Shown: positions 57,458 through 64,000 of the stretch, piece by piece | Layout: the number at the start of each line of letters is the position of its first letter | Numbering within the stretch: position 1 is the first letter of the stretch | Assembly (NCBI RefSeq): GCF_022810305.1 | Contig: NZ_JALGQH010000002.1 | Coordinates: forward strand, 1-64,000 | From: Rhodococcus sp. ARC_M6 | GTDB lineage: Bacteria; Actinomycetota; Actinomycetes; Mycobacteriales; Mycobacteriaceae | Length of the DNA: 64,000 nucleotides | Reading direction: 5' to 3' | The notes under the pieces: generated by a model | The model's database searches: none | What the model was told of the DNA's origin: nothing | What the model saw: the letters and a program-made list of their open reading frames with translations, nothing else | Position numbers and translations under genes: made by a program

Positions 57458-57821
57458 GACGCCTATCTTTCCACGTCCCAAGCAATGGTTGTGACAGTGG
57501 TCCTGCGACCGCCGTCCGATTGCGCGGCGTCACATCAACTGAGTAGCGGTGGCGCACTCAAACATGAGGTGACTTGCACCTGCCGCTGCCCGAATCGCCG
57601 TCGGCCTGGCGCGCAAACCTTTCAGGCCGACAGCGACATCGCAAGCAAGTTTGGGCCTGCGACTCATCCCCGCATTCGCGGGGAACACCTGCCGCATCTG
57701 GCAGCTCTGCCAGCGTCACTTATCCAATGAGTGGTGGAACTCGATATTCAGTATCAACCAATCGCCAGCGCAGGACCGGGAGCCGGACCGTGAGATCTGT
57801 AGTAAAACACGGCGCTGCGGC
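57458..57821. other. Intergenic border of the accessory island
   Basis: No intact gene seen. The part next to aroC should hold the aro operon promoter. Further right, the only structured feature is an isolated CRISPR-like repeat (57661-57690). Base composition and the loss of coding signal mark the start of the accessory region that runs to about 61600. Confidence 0.5.
57661..57690 (+). CRISPR. Solitary type I-E CRISPR-like repeat
   Basis: The sequence CTCATCCCCGCATTCGCG followed by GGGAACACC carries the type I-E repeat hallmarks: a CCCCGC/GCGGGG stem around a 4-nt loop, TCATCC before it and GGAACAC after it. Frames through it give the well-known false peptides IPAFAGNT and HPRIRGEH seen in mis-annotated I-E arrays. 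I find no second copy at the expected 61-bp spacing on either side; a weaker look-alike at 57719-57741 is at the wrong distance (about 55 bp). No cas genes are in the window. Confidence 0.5.
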
Positions 57822-58099
57822 ATGCCGGACGACGCGATCGTGGAGGCCCTGTACCCGATCAGCGCATACGACCTGGCAGACGAATGCGTCCGATTCGGCC
57901 TCGAGCCTCAGACGGAGACAGAGGAGGCGCCGTTTGCCAGTAAGAGATCTCACGGCGTACCAAATCTCGAACGCTGCCCGAACTGGTTACTCTGGCACAA
58001 GCAGTCAATGAGGACTATGAGACTTCACTAGTGACACATCTAATTTGCCTTGCCGACGCTCGCGGCGTGGCAGGTGAATTTAAAAACATAATCTTCGCT
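57822..58099 (+). pseudogene. Frameshifted fragment of a defence-neighbourhood-like protein
   Basis: Two overlapping plus-strand frames read as one protein broken by a frameshift near 57945-57970. The first, from ATG 57822, reads MPDDAIVEALYPISAYDLAD, then PFASKRSH. The second, from 57968, reads RTLPELVTLAQAVNEDYETS, then ARGVAGEFKNIIFA, after which similarity is lost at about 58099. The KR-YV/LPEL/GV-GE-KN-IFA order matches what I remember of actinobacterial proteins annotated near abortive-infection genes, but the family name is not certain. It lacks its C-terminal half, and the adjacent IS6 element begins at 58250. Confidence 0.5.
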
Positions 58100-58249
58100 C
58101 ACTCGACTGCGGCCTCCTTGGGCCGGGGCAAGAGGGCGACCTTCGCTAAATCTCCACCTTCCTCGTGCAGTGCGAGAAGTCCGAGACCTGGCATTGCCAT
58201 GACGGCGACGTGCCCGCCGCCGGCGATGACAGATGCGAGAAGACCGATC
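58100..58249 (-). pseudogene. Short unidentified coding-like fragment abutting the IS element
   Basis: On the minus strand, entering from the IS left end (58249), an open frame reads IGLLASVIAGGGHVAVMAMP, then GLGLLALHEEGGDLAKVALL, and stops near 58100 after PRPKEAAVE. It has coding-like composition but no start, being cut by the insertion element, so it looks like the 3' end of a gene whose remainder was deleted. I do not recognise the family. Confidence 0.35.
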
Positions 58250-58817
58250 GGCACTGTCAAGTTGTTGACATCGCCTGATCTGGGATAAGGCGGTGGTGTC
58301 GTCGACGTACAAAGGGTTCCGGTTTCCGCGGGAGATCATCGCGCACTGCGTGTGGCTGTGTCACCGGTTCACCCTCTCATTCCGCGAGATCGAGTTGATG
58401 ACGGCGGCCCGAGGGGTCGAAGTGTCGTACGAGACGATCCGTGCTTGGTGTACTCGGTTCGGGCCCGAGTTCGCCCGCTGGCTACGGCAGAGCGCACCCC
58501 GACCTGGCGATAAGTGGCATCTCGACGAAGTGTTCATCAAGGTCGGCGGGGTGCGGAAGTACCTGTGGCGAGCGGTGGACCAGGATTACGCTCCGTCGGT
58601 ACAGCTCAACGGTTTCTGGCCTCGTTCAGTCGTATCTCCCCGTACTTCCGCCTACCCCGCCACCATATGACTGCGAGCGACCACCGAACCGAAGTCGCCA
58701 CACGATTTCAGGTGTGGGATCAGGTCGTCGAACAGGCCGTCGCTGCCTGACCGATCGTTCCGTGTGTTGCCTTACTACGCCCGAAAACTGCTGCACTCCA
58801 AACAACTTGACAATGCC
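58250..58817 (+). mobile_element. Internally deleted IS6-type insertion sequence
   Basis: Terminal inverted repeats GGCACTGTCAAGTTGTTGA (58250-58268) and, at the right end in reverse, GGCATTGTCAAGTTGTTTG (58799-58817) bound a 568-bp element. Intact IS6-type elements of this sort are about 800-880 bp, as is the second copy at 60616. The GGCACTGTCA... ends are typical of the family. No 8-bp target duplication is visible in the flanks, which suggests later rearrangement. Confidence 0.85.
58293..58750 (+). pseudogene. IS6 family transposase, internal deletion
   Basis: The N-terminal part (STYKGFRFPREIIAHCVWLC, VSYETIRAWCTRFGPEFARW, GDKWHLDEVFIKVGG, ending WRAVDQD) is followed near 58590 by a frame change into the C-terminal part (AQRFLASFSRISPYFRLPRH to VWDQVVEQAVAA). 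Compared with the copy at 60701, about 90 central residues are missing, including the second catalytic Asp and the Glu of the DDE triad. The first Asp (WHLDE) remains. The protein cannot be active. Confidence 0.88.
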
Positions 58818-58978
58818 AGCAAAACGCAGCACCACTGCATTGCGCGATCTCGCCACAGTTACCGCAATTCGTCCGTAGTGGCTGATCAATTGCGATACCT
58901 TGATCCCGATCAAAGTGCTGGACGCTCGTCTAGGCGCTCGTGTAGATCCGTTGCGTCGACGTCTCAAGAAAGGGAACC

Positions 58979-60424
58979 ATGAAGCAGAGCAAAACTCTTC
59001 GCGCAATCGGAGGCCTGAGCGTATGCGCTGTGGCCGCCGGATTCGCGGTCGCGATCGGCGGCGGAATTGCAACTGCGGCGCCGGGTTCGACCACCTGGAC
59101 CGACCATTACAGCACCTTCACCCGCACCATTGACAACGCCACCCCCACCGGCGACGACACCGTCACCGTCACCACCAAATGGGCCCGCATCGACTCCAAC
59201 TGGGAAAAACTCAATTGGGTGAAGGACTACCACTCGACCTGCCTGACCTACGTTTCGGGTTCCGCGAAGGTCACCGACGCCGCCGGCGTCCACACCATCG
59301 AACCCTACGTCGAGATTGCCGCCGACTACACTGCCGTCGACTTCACCAGCCTCGGCTACCAGCCGACCGCAAAGAGGGGTGTCGACACCCCGATCCTGAG
59401 CATCCAGTACAAGGTCGGCTACGACTGCGACCGCGGCACCATCCTGACCGCCGGTCTGATCTACAACGGCTCACGCGGCACCGGCATCTACACCAACCCA
59501 GGCCCGTCGATCAGGGTCGCCAAGAATACCTCGACCACCACACTGGATGCGGTCCCCGCGCGCACGAAGGTGGGCCAAACGGTGCCGCTGAGCGCCGCGG
59601 TCACGGGCGGCGCCGATGGAGACATCGTCGAGTTCTACGACGGTACAACCAAAATCGGGGAGGGTTCGTTGGCAGCCGGCAAAGCGACGATGACGTGGAC
59701 GCCGGCGCTGGGCGCGCACATCCTGACCGCGAAGTTCCTGGGCACGACGAAGGCCAACGAGTCGGTCTCGGCAGCACAGAACGTCCCGGTCGCCCCGGCG
59801 GACGTCGCCACCACCACGTCGGTGACCGGTCCGGCCACCGCGGTTGCGGGCACGGACGTGATTCTCGGCGTACAGGTTTCGCCCGCCCCGGCCCTCGGCG
59901 GCAAGGTCCAGTTCAAGGACGGTGGCGCCGACATCGGCGGCCTGGTCGACCTCGACGCCCAGGGCAACGCCTCCACTACGGCGGCACTCGCTGCCGGCAA
60001 CCACGCCATCACCGCAGTGTTCACCGGATTCAACGAACACCTGGCATCGACCTCAGGTGCACACAACATTGCGGTCACGCCGGCCAACGTCGACACCACA
60101 ACCACAGTGACAGCTCCGGCCACCGCAACAACGGGAGTCGAAGTAGAACTGGTCGTGAACGTCTCCCCGACCTCGGCCGGTGGAACCGTCCAGTTCATGG
60201 ACGGCGACAACAAGATCGGCCTTCCGGTCACAGTGGTCAACGGCAAGGCGACGCTCAAGCACACCTTCACGAGCGCCGGCACCAGCAATATCACCGCGGT
60301 CCATAGCGACGCCGCAGGTAACGTCATCTCGACCTCCGAGATCCGCACGGTCACAGTTACCGATACCGAGACCCCCGGCGGCGGCAACATCGGCGGTTCG
60401 CTGGGGAACATCTTCGGATCCTGA
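58979..60424 (+). CDS. Secreted Ig-like repeat protein
   Basis: A 481-residue exported protein. The signal peptide is residues 1-34 (LSVCAVAAGFAVAIGGGIAT, cut near TAAP). A unique N-terminal domain (about 35-180) holds two Cys (STCLTY, GYDCDRG) that probably form a disulfide. Three bacterial Ig-like domains follow (~185-272, 275-368, 370-462), each with TTTT-x-V start, the (V/I)(E/Q)F-x-D/K-G strand (IVEFYDGTTKIG, VQFKDGGADIGG, VQFMDGDNKIG) and HxITAVF-type end. The C-terminus is Gly-rich with no LPXTG. Probably a surface or adhesion protein. Ribosome binding site AAAGGGAA. It lies between two defective IS6 elements and ends at a terminator. Confidence 0.85.
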   Translation: MKQSKTLRAIGGLSVCAVAAGFAVAIGGGIATAAPGSTTWTDHYSTFTRTIDNATPTGDDTVTVTTKWARIDSNWEKLNWVKDYHSTCLTYVSGSAKVTDAAGVHTIEPYVEIAADYTAVDFTSLGYQPTAKRGVDTPILSIQYKVGYDCDRGTILTAGLIYNGSRGTGIYTNPGPSIRVAKNTSTTTLDAVPARTKVGQTVPLSAAVTGGADGDIVEFYDGTTKIGEGSLAAGKATMTWTPALGAHILTAKFLGTTKANESVSAAQNVPVAPADVATTTSVTGPATAVAGTDVILGVQVSPAPALGGKVQFKDGGADIGGLVDLDAQGNASTTAALAAGNHAITAVFTGFNEHLASTSGAHNIAVTPANVDTTTTVTAPATATTGVEVELVVNVSPTSAGGTVQFMDGDNKIGLPVTVVNGKATLKHTFTSAGTSNITAVHSDAAGNVISTSEIRTVTVTDTETPGGGNIGGSLGNIFGS

Positions 60425-60518
60425 AGAACTGTCTACTGAGGCCAACAATATGATTGTGGACCAACAGAATTGAACTAGTTCCCGATCATTGAACTGGTCG
60501 CATAAGAGCCTGAACCCC

Positions 60519-60560
60519 AAGGGCCTGGGTCCGGTATCGCACCTGGATCCAGGCCCTCTT
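60519..60560 (+). terminator. Terminator after the Ig-repeat gene
   Basis: AAGGGCCTGGGTCC (60519-60532) pairs with GGATCCAGGCCCTCTT (60545-60560), with one mismatch/wobble, followed by CGGTT. A strong intrinsic hairpin for the plus strand, about 95 nt after the stop codon. Confidence 0.8.
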
Positions 60561-60615
60561 CGGTTCCTGGTCAGTCCTCGCTAACCCACAGCGTCAGCGC
60601 CACACCACTTGAGAA

Positions 60616-61457
60616 GGCACTGTCACGTCAATTGAAAGAAATATCGGCGCAGTTGTTTTGGAGTTTTCGGTGACGTAAACCCTTTGGGGTTGTTCACGTT
60701 TCAGGAGGCAACTCCGCTCGCGGTGACTTCCCGCCAGACCACGAATCGATCGGCCATCTCGGTGCGCCACTCGGGCGCAGTCAATCGATACCGGCGGGGC
60801 ATGAAATGCGGTGAGATCGAGCTGTACGCGGACAGGAATCGTTGCGCGTGTGCGACCGATGTGAAGCGTTTCATCGCCCGCTCCCGCTGCCGGGTCGGCT
60901 GATGGAATTCTCGGCCCGGTTGCTGAAAGTACTTGGATCGGCGATGCTCGACCGAGGCCAACAACTCACGGTGCGCCAACTGGTATCTGCCCAGCTTGTC
61001 GGTAACGATCACCCGCGGTACCTAGTGCAAGCCCTTGAGCAGCCTACGGAAGTATCGATTGGCGGCGTTGCCGTTTCGGCGGGACTGGACCAGCACGTCG
61101 AGCACAGTGCCGTGCTGGTCGACCGCACGCCACAGATAGTGTTGCCGACCATTGATACGGATGAACACCTCGTCGAGATGCCACTTGTCACCGGGTTGTG
61201 CCCGCCGTCGGCGCAGTTGGTTGGCGTAGGTCTGCCCGAACTTCGCGCACCACCGGCGGATCGTCTCGTAACTGACCACTACACCGCGTTCGAGCATGAT
61301 TTCCTCGACTTCACGGAAGCTGAGCGGGAACCGGAAGTACAACCACACGCAGTGGTTGATGATCTCGGCCAGGTAGCGGTGGCCTTTGTACGACGGCATT
61401 GCAGTGCTCACCCCACCGATTCTCCCAGTTCGCCGACTTCAACAACGTGACAGTGCC
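60616..61457 (-). mobile_element. IS6-type insertion sequence, near full length
   Basis: An 842-bp element bounded by GGCACTGTCACGTCAATTGA (from 60616) and, in reverse at the right end (to 61457), GGCACTGTCACGTTGTTGAA; the first 13 bases are identical. Length and ends fit the IS6 family. It is in opposite orientation to the deleted copy at 58250. The flanking 8-mers (CTTGAGAA left, GACCTGAT right) do not match, so no target duplication is preserved. Confidence 0.85.
60701..61411 (-). pseudogene. IS6 family transposase with in-frame amber stop
   Basis: A 237-codon frame with the DDE residues in place: Asp80 in GDKWHLDEVFIRINGR, Asp138 in VPRVIVTDKLGRYQLAHREL and Glu168 in PGREFHQPTRQRERAMKRF. 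It is split only by a TAG at 61022-61024, between LLKGLH and VPRVIVTDKL, with no frameshift. Homologues have Tyr there (usually LRYVPRV), so a TAC-to-TAG change is likely. Without readthrough the product would stop after 129 residues, before the second Asp. Confidence 0.88.
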
Positions 61458-61493
61458 GACCTGATAACCAGGGGTTCTGATACCTCACCGGCC

Positions 61494-61600
61494 AACTCCT
61501 ACGCGGCGGTGTCCGCACGAGCGTCCCGGCACTCGAGAAAAACGTCCGGGAATGGATCGCCAAGGTGCACGACCGGGCACTGCGGCCCCCTACTCGCTAC
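61494..61600 (+). pseudogene. IS630-like transposase C-terminal remnant
   Basis: A plus-strand frame starting about 61494 reads LTGQLLRGGVRTSVPALEKN then VREWIAKVHDRALRP, which matches the C-terminal part of IS630-type transposases (LTDKxLRRGxxxSVxxLExxIRxWI...NxxPRPF). Nothing of the catalytic core is present to the left, where the IS6 element ends at 61457. Probably a remnant truncated by that insertion. The rest of the 61458-61746 gap shows nothing else. Confidence 0.5.
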
Positions 61601-61746
61601 CGACCAGCCGCCGACTGCACCATGGATACGAAAGGAACTGCGCACCATCGAGATTCACACTATGCAATGCATCGACAACGTCAGACTGTTGCCCACAGCA
61701 GCCTGAAAGTCGAGACAGCTCTCAAACTCCTGGCGGCCAAGGGTCG

Positions 61747-64000
61747 CTATTGTTCTGCGAGATCGGTTCTCGATTCCACCACCCACGCGGCGACCTGCGA
61801 CCGCGAGGTGAATCCCAGCTTGACCAGCAGATGTTCGACATGCCCCTGCGCGGTACGTGGAGAAATCACCAAACGAGCGGCGATCTCCCTGTTCGTCAGA
61901 CCCTCGGCAATCAGGTCCGCGACCTCGAGTTCACGCTTCGTCGGGTGGGTCGATGGGCCGGCAGAAGGGGTTCGAGCGTGCGTTTGTTGCTCGCCCAGTG
62001 CGTAGTCGACGGCAGCGCGGAATCCGAGCGCGGCACCCTCACGGTGGGCGGCAGCGAAGGCCCGCTCACCCAGCGAGTTTCGGACCTCGCGTTCACACGC
62101 GTCTTGGAAGATGGCCAGTCCGGGCACAACAACGCTCGTGCCTCCCACCGATCGACTCACCTCGTCCGCGGCGCCCATCAATACAGCTGCGCGCCGGACA
62201 TCTTTGTCGTCGACCGCGACCCAGGACAGAGCTTGCAGACACATGCTGGCGTTCAACCGGTCATTGACCTTCCGCCCCAGTCGCAGCGCCTGCTTCAGCA
62301 GCCGAGCAGGTCGATCGTGATCACCTTGCCTCCATTCCGCAATGGCAAGCGCCCACAGCACATACGACCGATATATCGTTTCACCGTGCTCTTCGGTAAT
62401 GGCGAGCGCACGCTCGTAGTATCCGATTGCCTGGCCCGTCTCGTTCAGCAGTTCGAGTGTTAAACCGAGGGTCAACATGGCGGTGACCTGGAAGGGCAGG
62501 TTTCCTTGTTCGGTAAACAACGCAACAGCCTTTTCGAGGTGTGAACGCGATTCGGCGAGGTCCTCGGTGAACAGTGCCAGATATCCTTCCGTGTGATGGA
62601 TATATGCGTGCAGCAGAAGGTCTGTCGTCTGGTCCGCAAGGACCCGGCCCTCCTCCACCAGGGCTGTCGACGCCAGAAGATCGCCCTGCACTGCCGCCAA
62701 GAGAGCTCCTGCGTGAATCGCTTTGGCTCGCTCGACGGTTGGCGGGCCGGTTCGGAACTCACGGAAACGGCTAAGCCACTGCCGACCTTCGGTAATCGCC
62801 TGGGAAATCCAGAACGCAAACAGGGCAGCGGTGATTCGAGTAGCGATGTCAGGGCTCTCGGACACACAGAACTCCAAAGCCTCCCGCAGATTCGACTGCT
62901 CTCGAGTGATAGTGGTGATCAACTCGACCTGCCGGGGACTGATCCAGTCGGCTTCCGCGGCGAGCGCCACACCTTCGCACCAATGAAGATGCCGGCGGCG
63001 AAGTTCGGTGTACTCGTACTCACCTGACTCCTGCGCCTTCTCCCGGCCGTAGTCACGCAGGGTTTCGAGCATCCGAAAACGCACCGTTGCCCCCGACTCC
63101 TCTCGGATCAGGATCGACTTGTCGACCAGCGACATCACAGCGTCAAGGATTTCGGTCGATGTCAGATCTCCGCCGCACACCTGTTCTGCGGCGTCGAGTT
63201 CGAAACCGCCGGAGAACACGGACAGCTGAGCCCATGCCGCTTGCTCCGCGGGGGTGCACAAGTCGTAACTCCAGTCGATGCACATCCGCAGTGTCTGTTG
63301 CCTCGACGGCGCGTCTCTGCTGCCACGAGTCAACAAGTCGTAGCGCTCGGTCAGCCTCTGCAGGATTTGTTCGGGAGACATCGCCCGAAGCCGGGCCGCT
63401 GCCAACTCGATCGACAGCGGATGCCCGTCCAGTTGCCGACAGATCGATCCGATGGCGACCTTGTTGTCCTCGGCGAGTTCGAACCCGGGGACAACAGCTG
63501 CACCGCGATCGACAAACAGTTTCACCGCGTCATTGCTGGGTGCGCCTTTCGGTTGGCGACCAGGGTTAGGGACGGAAAGCGGAGGAACGAGAAGGATGAC
63601 TTCCCCTCCGATGCCGATCGCTTCGCGGCTCGTCGCAAGAATTCGCAAGTCAGGGCACACGCGCAATAGAAATTCGGCTAGCTGCGCCACCGCAACAATC
63701 ACCTGCTCGCAATTGTCGAGCATCAACAATAGTTCCCGCTGAGCGAGGAACTCTGCCAGCACATCCCGCACCGGTATGGTCGACCGATCTTGTACCCCCA
63801 GGGCTCCGGCCACCACACCCGGTAACAGCGTTGCATCGCGCAATTCCGCCAACTCCACCAGTCGTACGCCGCAAGAAAAGCTGCGTTGCGACTTGGCGGC
63901 GATCCGTAGTGCGAGACGGGTTTTCCCGACACCGCCGATTCCAGTCAAGGTCACCAGTCGCGCGGTCGACAGCAGGTTCTTAGCTGTGGCAAGTTCGGTG
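61747..64000 (-). CDS. ATPase-LuxR family transcriptional regulator (5' end outside window)
   Basis: At least 750 residues; the frame is still open at the window edge (TELATAKNLLSTARLVTLTG), so the start lies beyond. Domains in order: AAA/NB-ARC-like ATPase with Walker A TGIGGVGKTRLALRIAA, Walker B ELLLMLDNCEQVI and sensor LRILATSREA; winged-helix-like SVFSGGFELDAAEQVCGG; a TPR-like helical middle (about residues 350-620); and a C-terminal LuxR/GerE HTH (KRELEVADLIAEGLTNREIA, SPRTAQGHVEHLLVKLGF). Homologues usually begin with a few dozen residues before the P-loop, sometimes with a BTAD domain. A signal-dependent activator; targets not evident in this window. Confidence 0.88.
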   Translation of the reverse strand, partial: TELATAKNLLSTARLVTLTGIGGVGKTRLALRIAAKSQRSFSCGVRLVELAELRDATLLPGVVAGALGVQDRSTIPVRDVLAEFLAQRELLLMLDNCEQVIVAVAQLAEFLLRVCPDLRILATSREAIGIGGEVILLVPPLSVPNPGRQPKGAPSNDAVKLFVDRGAAVVPGFELAEDNKVAIGSICRQLDGHPLSIELAAARLRAMSPEQILQRLTERYDLLTRGSRDAPSRQQTLRMCIDWSYDLCTPAEQAAWAQLSVFSGGFELDAAEQVCGGDLTSTEILDAVMSLVDKSILIREESGATVRFRMLETLRDYGREKAQESGEYEYTELRRRHLHWCEGVALAAEADWISPRQVELITTITREQSNLREALEFCVSESPDIATRITAALFAFWISQAITEGRQWLSRFREFRTGPPTVERAKAIHAGALLAAVQGDLLASTALVEEGRVLADQTTDLLLHAYIHHTEGYLALFTEDLAESRSHLEKAVALFTEQGNLPFQVTAMLTLGLTLELLNETGQAIGYYERALAITEEHGETIYRSYVLWALAIAEWRQGDHDRPARLLKQALRLGRKVNDRLNASMCLQALSWVAVDDKDVRRAAVLMGAADEVSRSVGGTSVVVPGLAIFQDACEREVRNSLGERAFAAAHREGAALGFRAAVDYALGEQQTHARTPSAGPSTHPTKRELEVADLIAEGLTNREIAARLVISPRTAQGHVEHLLVKLGFTSRSQVAAWVVESRTDLAEQ

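Noticed and set aside
57719-57745. A second, degenerate CRISPR repeat after 57661-57690
   Set aside because: Only TATCC and GGAAC match, the palindrome is missing, and the spacing (about 55 bp) is not that of a type I-E array.
58250-61457. Active composite transposon
   Set aside because: One transposase lacks about 90 residues including two catalytic acids, the other has a stop codon, the ends of the two IS copies differ, and no target duplications are seen.

Overview
This is a stretch of high-GC actinobacterial chromosome. Gene content and order point to a mycolate-containing actinomycete, most likely Rhodococcus (inference from synteny and protein character, not from a database search). 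Supporting signs are a mycobacterial-type integration host factor (mihF), WhiA, the uvrC-rapZ-yvcK-whiA-gap-pgk-tpiA-secG-ppc order, the rib cluster, the pyrR-pyrB-pyrC-carA-carB-pyrF operon, an ATPase-degenerate PriA, and efp/pepQ/B-4DMT/aroQ/aroB/aroK/aroC arranged as in Mycobacterium tuberculosis. GTG starts and 4-nt GTGA/ATGA overlaps are frequent.

Layout. 1-955 holds no convincing gene. 956-5223 is an accessory block: a TfoX-N protein, a small membrane protein, a divergent cadI/arsR arsenic-cadmium pair with two operator-like palindromes, and an MFS exporter followed by its probable TetR repressor, which carries an 18-bp tandem repeat in its N-terminus. 5343-6130 is a run of four tiny Gly/Ser-rich peptides downstream of a PucR-type regulator (6257-7552); three share a near-identical NTVLQLFNAGS core. 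7884-28047 is core metabolism and information processing: ppc, secG, tpiA-pgk-gap, whiA-yvcK-rapZ-uvrC, ribH-ribBA-ribE-ribD-rpe, rsmB-fmt, with a PtpB-like phosphatase in the opposite direction.

28339-34428 is accessory again: a small helical protein, a secreted lipase, a second 14-TM MFS exporter, a 2-Cys glutathione peroxidase, a PadR regulator, and a TetR/TetX-like flavin monooxygenase pair with two shared operators. 34439-57457 returns to the core: priA, metK, coaBC, rpoZ, gmk, mihF, a GT87 mannosyltransferase-like membrane protein, the pyrimidine operon with a PyrR-binding RNA leader, nusB-efp-pepQ, and the shikimate genes aroC-aroK-aroB-aroQ.

57458-64000 is a decayed mobile/defence-like island. 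It contains one isolated type I-E CRISPR-like repeat, a frameshifted fragment with a GVAGEFKNIIFA segment resembling proteins from defence neighbourhoods, an internally deleted IS6-type element, a secreted Ig-repeat protein, a second IS6-type element whose transposase has an in-frame amber stop, an IS630-like remnant, and a large ATPase-LuxR regulator cut by the window edge.

The candidates most worth pursuing as undescribed biology are the four-peptide cluster at 5343-6130 and the remnant island at 57661-61600.
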